A stretch of DNA of 64,000 nt, taken from the NCBI GenBank assembly GCA_900114885.1, contig FOUN01000001.1, forward strand, positions 522,808 to 586,807. The letters run 5' to 3'. The position numbers and the translations under genes are program-made. This document shows positions 16,679-24,989 of the stretch, piece after piece. This DNA is from Psychrobacillus psychrodurans (GTDB lineage: Bacteria > Bacillota > Bacilli > Bacillales_A > Planococcaceae). The notes under the pieces were generated by a model. It made no database searches, was not told the origin of the DNA, and saw nothing but the letters and a program-made list of their open reading frames with translations. How positions within the stretch are numbered: position 1 is the first letter of the stretch; each line of letters starts with the position of its first letter.

Positions 16679-17530
16679 ATGGCATCGATTGATCAAGAAC
16701 TTTATGATTACATTCTTGAAAACTCAGGTAATATTACGAGTAAATGGTTTATCGCAAAAAGTGATTTTGATGGCTCTTTTTATTCTAATAATCCAAATCC
16801 AGAAATAGATCAAGTATTGTTGGAACAGCATGCTTTGACTATTAGGACTGTGGCCTATGCTTTTTTGGAGGAAGAGAATGGCTTTCAGGAGCAGCTTCTA
16901 TTATGGGCAGAGACAGTAGCGAAAAGTAGAATTGAACATAATACTCCTATTCATGACGTCATACAGGCTCTAAATAAAACCCGTGAAACGATATGGTTAT
17001 ATGTGGAGCACTTTGCAAATGATCACTTAGATGAAGTAAACAATACCCACATACTAAAATGGAGTCGCTTATTTAATACAGCATTTGATCAGCTTATCCA
17101 TAGCTTTTCTTCAAGGTATTATGAACTATCTAACAATAGATTAAATGCTCAACAAGATTTGATAAATGAATTAAGTATTCCAATTATCCCAATCTTGGAT
17201 GGTGTTGGAGTATTGCCTGTTATCGGTGAGATTGATACAACTAGGGCGAGATCTTTATTGGAGGATGTGCCCTATAAATGCGTAGAAGTTGGTATAAATA
17301 AGCTTTTCATAGATATTTCTTCTGTCACGTTTATGGACACAATGGTAGCAAATGAAATGTTTCACTTAATAGATGTACTTCAATTGCTTGGCATCAAAAC
17401 TTCTCTATCTGGTATTCGACCTGAAGTGGCACAGGCTTCCATCCAGTTAGGAGTGGATTTTGGCAATATTTCTACTTTTAGTTCTTTAAAGCAAGCACTG
17501 TTGAGGACTGGAGTTTATGTCCAAAGTTAA
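16679..17530 (+). CDS. RsbR-type STAS-domain stressosome protein
   Basis: The 283-residue protein has an N-terminal helical sensor domain (about 1-150) and a C-terminal STAS domain. Both phosphorylatable Thr of RsbR are present with the family spacing of 34 residues: Thr187 in GEIDTTRA and Thr221 in FMDTMVA, followed by SGIRPEVAQASIQLGVDF. RsbR paralogues form the stressosome with RsbS and control the sigma-B partner switch through RsbT. The ATG at 16679 follows GGCGG; a TTG at 16667 is possible. No other rsb gene is adjacent, which is common for paralogues. Confidence 0.9.
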   Translation: MASIDQELYDYILENSGNITSKWFIAKSDFDGSFYSNNPNPEIDQVLLEQHALTIRTVAYAFLEEENGFQEQLLLWAETVAKSRIEHNTPIHDVIQALNKTRETIWLYVEHFANDHLDEVNNTHILKWSRLFNTAFDQLIHSFSSRYYELSNNRLNAQQDLINELSIPIIPILDGVGVLPVIGEIDTTRARSLLEDVPYKCVEVGINKLFIDISSVTFMDTMVANEMFHLIDVLQLLGIKTSLSGIRPEVAQASIQLGVDFGNISTFSSLKQALLRTGVYVQS

Positions 17531-17593
17531 GATAGTATATAAAAATGTAGCGTGAAAACAGGGTTGACGGGACTGGAAAGAATGATTAATACG

Positions 17594-17722
17594 GCTGATT
17601 TCCGTTACAGGCGGAGGCTTTCCGAGGGGTGAGCGATGAACCTTCACCGTTGCTCCGCGTTCGTTGTGAAGGTTCATTTGACTCACTGATCCCTTCGGAG
17701 TCGCCGCCTTCCACTGCAATCA
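17594..17722. repeat. GC-rich palindromic dispersed element, copy A
   Basis: It begins GCTGATTTCCG with AGGCGGAGGCTTTCCGAGGG, and ends with the near-complement CCCTTCGGAGTCGCCGCC and a CAATCAAT tail. Inside is an inverted repeat GATGAACCTTCAC / GTGAAGGTTCAT. The ends match copy B at 32.1 kb. A minus-strand reading frame over it is an artefact of its composition. Confidence 0.8.
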
Positions 17723-18304
17723 ATATAACGTGTACTCAAAGTTAATATAGTAATAAAACCGTCTGTTGATTAAGGGATTTGTAATGAAGGATGAAAAGTT
17801 GATATTCTTTTACACTAGAGGAAATAAAGAAAAATAGATAGTGTTCACTATAGCGATCGAAATTGTATCTTCGGGCGCTTCTATTTGATTAGAAAAGCAT
17901 CTTTTCTCCAGTTATCCAGAAACGTACTTTCCTGTTTATAAGAGTTATAGAAGGACGATAACGTTAGATTGATAATAAGATAACGAAACGACTGTCTAAA
18001 CTCTTCGTAAACGATTCTTAGCAAAAAATTGTGAGTTTTACAATACTAATTCAACTATAGTTTTAAAAGTAGGTTTATAGTTGTAATGATTTTTCATACA
18101 CCCTATATATTAGAAGTATAAACTACTAAAATGCGTATTTTGATCAGGTTCAAAAGTTGCGCATTTTTTTAGTTTACTAATACTATTTATCAATTTTTCT
18201 TAATTTTTAGAAATTTCGATATTCGTATTAGTTTACTTGTGATAAGTTGGTAGTGTCACACTTTATTGGTAAGTGTGAAATTAAAGACAAAGGGGAAATG
18301 AGAT
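17723..18304. other. Intergenic region before the subtilase gene
   Basis: No convincing gene is visible. The stretch holds AT-rich sequence, a hairpin near 18120-18174 (CTAAAATGCG pairing with CGCATTTTTTTAG, with flanking AAACT/AGTTT) and the operator-like palindrome at 18256. It is long enough for a small RNA, but nothing specific supports one. Confidence 0.5.
18256..18278. promoter_or_regulatory. Palindrome upstream of the subtilase gene
   Basis: TCACACTT (18256-18263) and AAGTGTGA (18271-18278) are perfect complements around a 7-base spacer, 27 bases before the TTG start. It could be a repressor operator or a stabilising 5' hairpin of the mRNA. Confidence 0.5.
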
Positions 18305-21300
18305 TTGAAGAAGTTTAAGTTTATGAAGTTCTTTAGTAGTATTCTAGCTTTGATGATGGTGCTGTCTTTATTGGTTCCATTCTCGCAAGCAAGTGCTGAA
18401 GAAACGAAACCGTTCAAGCAGAATACTCAAAGCGAAAGTACGATTCAACTGAAGGCGGCTATTGCTGAGCAATTGAGCTTGTCTAAAGATGGTCCAACCC
18501 TTCACGAAAGTTTACAAAATGTATCGGGCAATCAAGATGTTGCAGTAATAGTACATTTATCCGAAAAACCAGTGGCACTAGAACAAGGAATAAGCCAGGT
18601 TAAAGGCAATAAATTCTCTAATGCTCGAGCAAATCAGGTTCGTGGCAATGTAAAAGCGCAACAAACAAAAGTAAAAAAAGAGCTAACTGCTAAAAAGGTT
18701 CAGATTAAGCAAGGATACACGTTTGATACTGTATTAAACGGATTTGCAGCAACTGTAAAAGCAAATGATATTCCTAAACTACTTACGGTTGAAGGGATTA
18801 CATTAATCGAACCAGATACTACTGTTCATGCTTCAGAAATTAATACCACGAAATCATCAGAACTTAAAAAAGATGAAACATTAGAAGCTCAAATGAATAC
18901 AAGTATATCATTCCTAGGTATTGAACAACTTTGGGACGAAGGAATTGAAGGTCAAGGAATTAAAGTAGCGGTTCTGGATACCGGTATCGATGCGGATCAC
19001 CCTGAATTTGCTGGAATATATAAAGGCGGGAAGAATTTCATACCGAACTCATCCACTTATACGAGAACTCGAGCAGATGATGATGCATCAGAAACCTCTC
19101 CTGTAGAACGTCCAGCGGGAACACCAGAATTTAATGCAAACGGTAGTGCTTTCTATACATCTCATGGCACGCATGTGGCGGGGACAATCGCAGCAATCGG
19201 GGCGAATGAATACGGTATTAAAGGAATTGCACCTAAAGTGGACCTATACGCTTACCGTGTACTTGGCGCATATGGAAGTGGTTCTACTTCTGGTATCGTC
19301 AAAGCAATTGAAACAGCTGTATTAGAAGAAATGGATGTTATCAATCTATCACTTGGTGGTGGAGCTAACTCTGAAACGGATGCAGGTTCATTTGCTATTA
19401 ACAATGCAATGATTGCTGGAACAATTGGGGTAGTTGCAACTGGTAACTCGGGTCCTAATCGTGGAACAATGGGTACCCCTGCTACAGCTCGTTTAGGGAT
19501 TGCTGTTGGTAATACTACAAATCCCGAAACAATGTATAACGGGGAAGTTAACGTTACAGTTGGTGGATACAACTTAACAAAACAACTAGGGTTGATGGGT
19601 ACAACTTTTGGACAAAATTTAGCTACACAACTTCAAGGTGAGTTTGACTTAGTTGCCGTACCTGGAAATGGAGAAGTAGCAGATTTTGAAGGAATTGATG
19701 TAGAAGGAAAAGTAGCTTTGATCTCCCGTGGTAGTATCGCATTTGTCGATAAAATTGCAAATGCAAAGGCTAATGGGGCAGTGGCTACTATTATTCATAA
19801 CTTTGCTGGTGGTTCAAATGCACCGAATGCATCAGGCACTTTCCTTGGTGATTCATTTGCTTTCCTTCCGACTTTTGATATGTCTCAAACTGACGGAGAA
19901 GCAATTCGTGCAGCATTGGCAGAGGGAACAGGAAAGGTTAGTTTTGGTAATTTTGCTTCCACGAAAACACTTGGAGACGATGTGAATGATTCTAGTTCAC
20001 GAGGACCATCTACTCCAAACTTTGATATTAAACCAGATGTAAGTGCACCTGGTACAAATATAATGTCTACCATTCCTATGTACAAAGCAGATTTCCCTGA
20101 AGTTGTTTACGATGAAGCGTTTGATCGTAAAACAGGAACTTCGATGGCTACACCGCATATTGCAGGTATTGTAGCACTTGTGAAACAAGCTAATCCATCT
20201 TGGAATGCATTTGATGTGAAAGTAGCACTTTCAAATACGGCAAAAATACTGAACACTGCAAAATATGATGTATTCTCACAAGGTGCTGGTCGTGTAAACG
20301 CATATGCAGCAGCACATCCAGAAATTCTTGCTTATGCATTAGATACTGCTGTATTAGATGCTAATGGTGCTATTGTGGATAATTTGAAAGGAACAGTTAC
20401 TTTCGGTCCACAATCACTGGAAGAAAATCTTGAAGTAACAAAACAAATTAAAGTAAAAGATATTAAAGGTAATGGTGGCGAATATAATGTTACAGTTGAT
20501 GTCACAAAATCATTCGGTGATGCACAGGTAACGGTTGATCAGCCTACATTCAATTTAGCTGGTGAGCAAGTTTTAAATGTAACTTTAACAGCTTCAGCAA
20601 CAACTACAACACCTGGGGATGAAATACTTGGCTACATTCACGTTCAAGGTGAAGGTTCTAAAATTTCATTGCCATTTGCTGCAGATTTTGGTGGAGCTGA
20701 AGCGACGGAACTGAGAGATTACAAGATTACAGAAACAGATTTGTCATTTAATGGCGATGGTGTGAAAGATTCTGCTGTTCTATCATTCACATTAACTGGG
20801 GACGTAACTACTAACTATATCGAGCTTTGGGATATTATGAATCCAGAGGGTGGAGAATATGGAGACGGTTATATTGGTTATTTGCACGCAGGTTCGGCAC
20901 TTGGTGCTGGGTCCTATAACCTGAATATTGCAGGGCAGTATAAACCTTGGAGCAGTGAACCAGCTACAACTATTCCAGATGGTTTATACACAATTGACTT
21001 CACTGGTGTAGCTGCATCAGGAACCGTCCAAGATTATGTTGGACCAATTGTCGTGAAAACTACTAAACCAGAAATTACTGGAGCAGTTGCAGAAGGTGTT
21101 GCGACTGGTCAAGTTACAGACAAGTATATCGAATACAATGAAGAATTATATTTATATGGCCTAGACTATAATTTAAATGAAAAGTTAAATGCTTCATATA
21201 TTGCTACAGTCAACGGTGAAGCATCGGCAGCAGTTGAGTTTGATTTGAACCAAGACGGTAGCTTCTCATTCCCAGTTACAGCTGAAACAGAAGCTGTAAA

Positions 21301-22192
21301 AGTAGTTATTAAAGACGCAGCAGGAAATGTTGGCGAATCATTAATTTACGAAAAAGAAGCTCAAGAAGTAACACTTTCTGTTGATCCAACTGAGCTAGTG
21401 TTAACATCTGGCAAAACAGCACAACTTACGGTAACAGAAACTTCAAAACCTGTAGAAGGTGATGCTACTCAGGAAGATGTAACTTCAGAAGCTACTTATG
21501 TTGTCACAGACGACAGCATCGCAACAGTAACAAATGGATTAGTTACTGCAGTGGGAGAAGGCACGACTACAATTACTGTGTCATATGGTGAAAATGATGT
21601 AACTGTAAATGTAACGGTAAAATCGCAGGATCCAGAAGTAACACTTTCTGTTAACCCAACAGAACTAGCTATTATAAAAGGTGAAACTTCTCAACTAGCG
21701 GTTACGGAAACGTCAACACTTGCTAATGGTGATGCATCAGAGAAAGATGTAACTTCAGAAGCTAAATACGTTGTAGCAGACGACAGCATCGCAACAGTAA
21801 CAAATGGATTAGTCACTGCGAAAGCAGAAGGATCGACGACGATCACTATTTCATATGGTGGAAATGAAGTAACTGTAAATGTTACAGTTAAAGCACCTGA
21901 TGTTGTCAATCCAGTAGTAACACTAACTATTGATCAAAATCAGGTCGAAACAAGACCTGGTAAAGAAGTTAAAGTTACCATTAAAGAAGTAACTACTGTT
22001 GATAACAAATCGACAGAAAAGGACGTTACAAAACTTGCATCTTACAATGTAGATAAAAATAATGTAGCATCTGTAAAATCTGGCGTCGTGAAAGGTAAAG
22101 GACCTGGCGAAACAACTGTTACTGTAACATATGGTGAGCATACGCTGACTTTTGACGTAACTGTTGTAAAACCTGGGAAAGGGAATAAATAG
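18305..22192 (+). CDS. Vpr-like secreted S8 serine protease with three Big_2 domains
   Basis: The 1295-residue subtilase has a signal peptide (to about residue 32, ending ASAEE), an I9-type propeptide (about 65-180) and a catalytic domain with Asp225 (AVLDTGID), His287 (SHGTHVAGT), Asn381 (ATGNSGPN) and Ser613 (GTSMATPH). A PA insert spans roughly 445-545. A beta-sandwich region follows, then three 90-residue Big_2 repeats from about 1021, 1112 and 1204. It ends KPGKGNK with no LPXTG or SLH anchor. The TTG start follows AAAGGGG. Length exceeds Bacillus subtilis Vpr by several hundred residues because of the C-terminal domains. It is probably an extracellular scavenging or processing protease held loosely at the wall. 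Confidence 0.95.
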   Translation: MKKFKFMKFFSSILALMMVLSLLVPFSQASAEETKPFKQNTQSESTIQLKAAIAEQLSLSKDGPTLHESLQNVSGNQDVAVIVHLSEKPVALEQGISQVKGNKFSNARANQVRGNVKAQQTKVKKELTAKKVQIKQGYTFDTVLNGFAATVKANDIPKLLTVEGITLIEPDTTVHASEINTTKSSELKKDETLEAQMNTSISFLGIEQLWDEGIEGQGIKVAVLDTGIDADHPEFAGIYKGGKNFIPNSSTYTRTRADDDASETSPVERPAGTPEFNANGSAFYTSHGTHVAGTIAAIGANEYGIKGIAPKVDLYAYRVLGAYGSGSTSGIVKAIETAVLEEMDVINLSLGGGANSETDAGSFAINNAMIAGTIGVVATGNSGPNRGTMGTPATARLGIAVGNTTNPETMYNGEVNVTVGGYNLTKQLGLMGTTFGQNLATQLQGEFDLVAVPGNGEVADFEGIDVEGKVALISRGSIAFVDKIANAKANGAVATIIHNFAGGSNAPNASGTFLGDSFAFLPTFDMSQTDGEAIRAALAEGTGKVSFGNFASTKTLGDDVNDSSSRGPSTPNFDIKPDVSAPGTNIMSTIPMYKADFPEVVYDEAFDRKTGTSMATPHIAGIVALVKQANPSWNAFDVKVALSNTAKILNTAKYDVFSQGAGRVNAYAAAHPEILAYALDTAVLDANGAIVDNLKGTVTFGPQSLEENLEVTKQIKVKDIKGNGGEYNVTVDVTKSFGDAQVTVDQPTFNLAGEQVLNVTLTASATTTTPGDEILGYIHVQGEGSKISLPFAADFGGAEATELRDYKITETDLSFNGDGVKDSAVLSFTLTGDVTTNYIELWDIMNPEGGEYGDGYIGYLHAGSALGAGSYNLNIAGQYKPWSSEPATTIPDGLYTIDFTGVAASGTVQDYVGPIVVKTTKPEITGAVAEGVATGQVTDKYIEYNEELYLYGLDYNLNEKLNASYIATVNGEASAAVEFDLNQDGSFSFPVTAETEAVKVVIKDAAGNVGESLIYEKEAQEVTLSVDPTELVLTSGKTAQLTVTETSKPVEGDATQEDVTSEATYVVTDDSIATVTNGLVTAVGEGTTTITVSYGENDVTVNVTVKSQDPEVTLSVNPTELAIIKGETSQLAVTETSTLANGDASEKDVTSEAKYVVADDSIATVTNGLVTAKAEGSTTITISYGGNEVTVNVTVKAPDVVNPVVTLTIDQNQVETRPGKEVKVTIKEVTTVDNKSTEKDVTKLASYNVDKNNVASVKSGVVKGKGPGETTVTVTYGEHTLTFDVTVVKPGKGNK

Positions 22193-22193
22193 T

Positions 22194-22217
22194 GTCCCTG
22201 TGTAGGGAACAATTCTG
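22194..22217 (+). repeat. RAYT-associated repeat directly after the subtilase stop
   Basis: The copy starts two bases after the stop codon with GTCCCTGTGTAGG, ends AACAATTCTG and continues with ACTACAATTAA as in the 15.7-kb copy. A strong terminator follows, so the repeat lies in the mRNA 3' end. Confidence 0.85.
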
Positions 22218-22233
22218 AAAATAGACTACAATT

Positions 22234-22278
22234 AACCATTCGATTCGATAAAAATATCGAATCGAATGGTTTTATATT
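22234..22278 (+). terminator. Terminator of the subtilase gene
   Basis: A 17-bp perfect stem (AACCATTCGATTCGATA at 22234-22250 and its complement at 22255-22271) closes an AAAA loop and is followed by TTATATTTG. The remaining space to 22589 shows no gene. Confidence 0.9.
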
Positions 22279-22589
22279 TGTTTACATAGAGAAATAGAAG
22301 CAGCGGATAAACCAAAATGGGCTACTTCTAATAATAGTTTTCAATTATTTTTCCACCTGTCTTGGGTGAAATAAATAATTGCATATAGTTAATTGGATTA
22401 TTAGGCATTGGAGTATGGTTTCGTGAAAGAGGAATTCTTTTCATAAAGTTAATCCACTTCAATGAAGACTAGAGTGTTAAAGCACACTGTGAGATGAAAG
22501 AAGAGACAATTATAAACTCGTTTATTCCAAAGGCATGAGAAACTTGTGTTGGCAATTATGAAATTAAAGATTTTCCCTTTGTAGATTTT

Positions 22590-23525
22590 TTAACGACTAG
22601 GAACTATGCTCTGCTTTTTCAATAATTCGGCAAATTGATTTGCAGGCAACGGTTTAGAATATAGATATCCTTGTACAGTGTTGCAATTATAGTCTTGTAA
22701 TACCTGCAATTGCTCCATAGTTTCAACTCCTTCTGCGATTACATCCATTTTTAAATGGTTCGATAATTGAATGATCATATGTACAATAAAGTTTGCATCC
22801 TCTTGTTTTGAAAGACTTAAATCCTGTATAAACGAACGATCAATTTTTAATATATCGATTTTCCCATTAAAATGATGCAGATGGGATAAAGAAGAATAAC
22901 CAGTTCCGAAATCGTCGAGTGCTATTTTGATTCCTATATTTTTTAACTCATCTAATAGAGAGAAAACCGTTTCTTCGTTTTTTAAAATAGAAGTTTCTGT
23001 AATTTCAATTTCTAAATATTGAGATTCAAGCTGAGTTTCTTTCAGGGTTTCCTGAATACTGATGACTAAATCTTTCTCCATAAATCGGGATGCCGATAAG
23101 TTGATAGAAACCGGAATAGCAGGTAACATAGCATCCTGCCACGCTTTGTTTTGTGCACAAGCGCTTTTTTTTACCCATTTGCCAATTGTATTAATAAAAC
23201 CCGTTTTTTCTGCTAATGGAATAAAATCCTTAGGAAGGATTAACCCTAATTTCGGGTGATTCCATCTGATCAGTGCCTCTGCTCCAATTATTAAACCCTT
23301 CTCTGTGTCTACTTTAGGTTGATAATACAATTCAAATTGGTTTTTATCTATTGCATTTATAAGGTCCATATCCAGTGCAGTCTGAGAGGATGCAAATGCT
23401 TGATTGCAATCAGTTCCTTCAATGCCATTAAGATCTGAAATGATATTTTTTTGATGATTATTTTTAGTATCTGCGCTATTCTTATGTAATGAAGAGTATA
23501 TATCAAGATTTGCTGTAGGCTGCAT
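22590..23525 (-). CDS. EAL-domain c-di-GMP phosphodiesterase
   Basis: The 311-residue protein has an N-terminal stretch of about 55 residues without a known domain and then one EAL domain. The signature residues for hydrolysis are present: EALIRW, the Asn of VSINLSASRF, EITET, the DDFGTGYSSL loop, LKIDRSF, EGVET and VQGYLYSKP, so activity is likely. No GGDEF, PAS or membrane segment is visible, so it should be cytosolic. The ATG follows AAGGAG. It lies downstream of and on the same strand as the PapR-like peptide gene, with a hairpin in the 85-base gap. Confidence 0.93.
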   Translation of the reverse strand: MQPTANLDIYSSLHKNSADTKNNHQKNIISDLNGIEGTDCNQAFASSQTALDMDLINAIDKNQFELYYQPKVDTEKGLIIGAEALIRWNHPKLGLILPKDFIPLAEKTGFINTIGKWVKKSACAQNKAWQDAMLPAIPVSINLSASRFMEKDLVISIQETLKETQLESQYLEIEITETSILKNEETVFSLLDELKNIGIKIALDDFGTGYSSLSHLHHFNGKIDILKIDRSFIQDLSLSKQEDANFIVHMIIQLSNHLKMDVIAEGVETMEQLQVLQDYNCNTVQGYLYSKPLPANQFAELLKKQSIVPSR

Positions 23526-23560
23526 TGGTTAGTCTCCTTATATAATGGTTTGATAAGAGA

Positions 23561-23601
23561 AGTCCAATAAAACTATATATGGAAAATAATTTTATTGGAC
23601 T
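23561..23601 (-). terminator. Hairpin between the peptide gene and the EAL gene
   Basis: AGTCCAATAAAA (23561-23572) and TTTTATTGGACT (23590-23601) are perfect 12-bp complements. It starts ten bases beyond the peptide stop on the minus strand. On that strand the T run lies inside the stem, so it may be a partial terminator that lets some transcription reach the EAL gene. Confidence 0.6.
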
Positions 23602-23610
23602 TTTATGGGA

Positions 23611-23736
23611 TTAATTAATGAAAGGTAAATCGAAGGTAGTAATAGGTTGCTTAATTGATTTAGCAACTTCACTGCTTCCGTTTGGATATAGAGCTACTGC
23701 TAATACAATTAATAAGATAATTGATAATTTTTTCAT
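23611..23736 (-). CDS. PapR-like secreted signal-peptide precursor
   Basis: This 41-codon gene encodes a pheromone-type precursor: basic start MKKLS, hydrophobic export segment IILLIVLAVALYP, a polar linker, and a C-terminus TTFDLPFIN. Bacillus cereus PapR precursors are about 48 residues with the same layout and end in peptides such as ADLPFEF, so the DLPF core is shared. An AAAGGA ribosome site precedes the ATG. The adjacent gene on the other strand is a PlcR homologue, as expected for a cognate pair, but in B. cereus papR lies downstream of plcR on the same strand. Being short and antisense to an artificial 5' extension of the regulator frame, it is easily missed. The mature form is inferred, probably the last five to eight residues. 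Confidence 0.8.
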   Translation of the reverse strand: MKKLSIILLIVLAVALYPNGSSEVAKSIKQPITTFDLPFIN

Positions 23737-23779
23737 GTTTTTACCGTCCTTTTCTATAATATGGGGTGATATTTTGGAA

Positions 23780-24655
23780 ATGAAATATTTAGGGTTAGAA
23801 ATAAGTAAACTTAGAGCTGAAATGGGGATGTCCCAAAAAGAGCTCGCAAAAGATATTTGTACACAATCGACGATTAGTCGCATTGAAGCTGGGGAAGTAT
23901 ATCCAGCAATAGATACTTTATTGAAGATAGCTTTAAAACTCCAAGTCCCAGTAGAGTATTTTATTGAAATGCTGTTTCATAAAAATGTTCTGGAAAGTGA
24001 GGGATTAATAAGTGAGATTGAGTACCACTTAAAAGAACATAACTATAAAAGAGTAATTTCAATAATTAATAGTAATGAGATAGATAACGACAACATCTGG
24101 TTAAACTTATACCTCGACTATATTTTAAGTACCGCAAAATACTATTTGAAAATGATTTCACCAGAAAAGTGTATAGAAAATTTAAAAGCTATTTTAAATT
24201 ACTCAAATCCAACTACAATTCAATTTAGATTTTTGCAAATTAAAGTTAATAATACTATCGCCAATGTTTATGGTGAAAATGGTGAAAGTCAAAAATGTCT
24301 ATATCATTTTAATAAAATATTAAAAGAGCATATTCACAAAAATTATAGTGATTATAAAATAAATAGAACTCTAATAACTGTTTTATTTAATAAATGTAAA
24401 ATCTTATATGACATTAAAGACTATGATGCTGCACTTGAAGCTGCAAACCAAGGAATTCAAAAATCTAAGGAAAGTTCTTTTATGTTCTTAAATGGCCAGT
24501 TCTTGTATTACAAAGGCCAATGCTTAGAAAAGAAAGCTGCTCCTATAGCTGAAATCAAAGAAGTGTATCAACAAGCTCTGTTTTTCTTCGAATTTCAAGA
24601 ATTACCTTTTTATATTCAAGCGATTAATCAAAATAAAAAACAATTTTTACAGTAG
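23780..24655 (+). CDS. PlcR-like quorum-sensing transcription regulator (RRNPP family)
   Basis: The 291-residue protein matches PlcR (285 residues) along its length. An N-terminal helix-turn-helix (about 5-62) reads MSQKELAKDICTQSTISRIE then VYPAIDTLLKIALKLQVP, followed by TPR-type helical repeats including NTIANVYGENGESQKCLYHF and ending YQQALFFFEFQEL, each close to PlcR segments I recall. PlcR binds re-imported PapR through the TPRs and then activates virulence and exoenzyme genes. I choose the ATG at 23780; a TTG at 23774 is also served by GGGGTGAT, and longer 5' extensions only read the antisense of the peptide gene. Start codons of the two divergent genes are 43 bases apart. Confidence 0.88.
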   Translation: MKYLGLEISKLRAEMGMSQKELAKDICTQSTISRIEAGEVYPAIDTLLKIALKLQVPVEYFIEMLFHKNVLESEGLISEIEYHLKEHNYKRVISIINSNEIDNDNIWLNLYLDYILSTAKYYLKMISPEKCIENLKAILNYSNPTTIQFRFLQIKVNNTIANVYGENGESQKCLYHFNKILKEHIHKNYSDYKINRTLITVLFNKCKILYDIKDYDAALEAANQGIQKSKESSFMFLNGQFLYYKGQCLEKKAAPIAEIKEVYQQALFFFEFQELPFYIQAINQNKKQFLQ

Positions 24656-24836
24656 ACTGGGAGTCTTGTTTCAATTTTCATAGAGTTTCTATTGATAGAA
24701 TAAATCCAATTCTATAATTAAGAAATATACTCAATCATTACTTATTGTTTATTTTAATAAAGAGTACTTATTGCTTAATTATTTGATGTATTAAATACTT
24801 TTTGCATTTCTAATATACTAGATTTATTGAAAGAAA

Positions 24837-24853
24837 TATGTAGGATATGCATA
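24837..24853. promoter_or_regulatory. Imperfect PlcR-box-like palindrome
   Basis: TATGTA and TGCATA are separated by five bases. The B. cereus PlcR box is TATGNA, four bases, TNCATA, so both half sites match but the spacer is one base too long. It lies in the 334-base AT-rich gap after the regulator gene, in front of a terminator rather than an obvious promoter. It may be chance. Confidence 0.25.
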
Positions 24854-24869
24854 AATGGATATTTTCTTA

Positions 24870-24904
24870 AGTGGTCGAAAACTATTTTCGACCGCTATTT
24901 TTTA
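24870..24904 (+). terminator. Terminator after the PlcR-like gene region
   Basis: AGTGGTCGAAAA (24870-24881) pairs with TTTTCGACCGCT (24885-24896) with one G-T pair and is followed by ATTTTTTA. Its distance of about 215 bases from the regulator stop leaves room for a 3' RNA, though no gene is visible there. Confidence 0.8.
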
Positions 24905-24989
24905 TATTATGGTTTTTTGGATTGCAGTAGAAGTGTCATAATGTGATATACAATGGAAATACTAATACTTATCGAAGGAGGAATGATTG

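Noticed and set aside
17486..17719. 77-codon minus-strand reading frame
   Set aside because: It covers element copy A and the antisense of the RsbR-like 3' end, with no protein family features.
23618..23779. Longer 5' end for the PlcR-like regulator
   Set aside because: The extra residues are the antisense of the peptide gene and do not occur in PlcR, which starts close to the helix-turn-helix.
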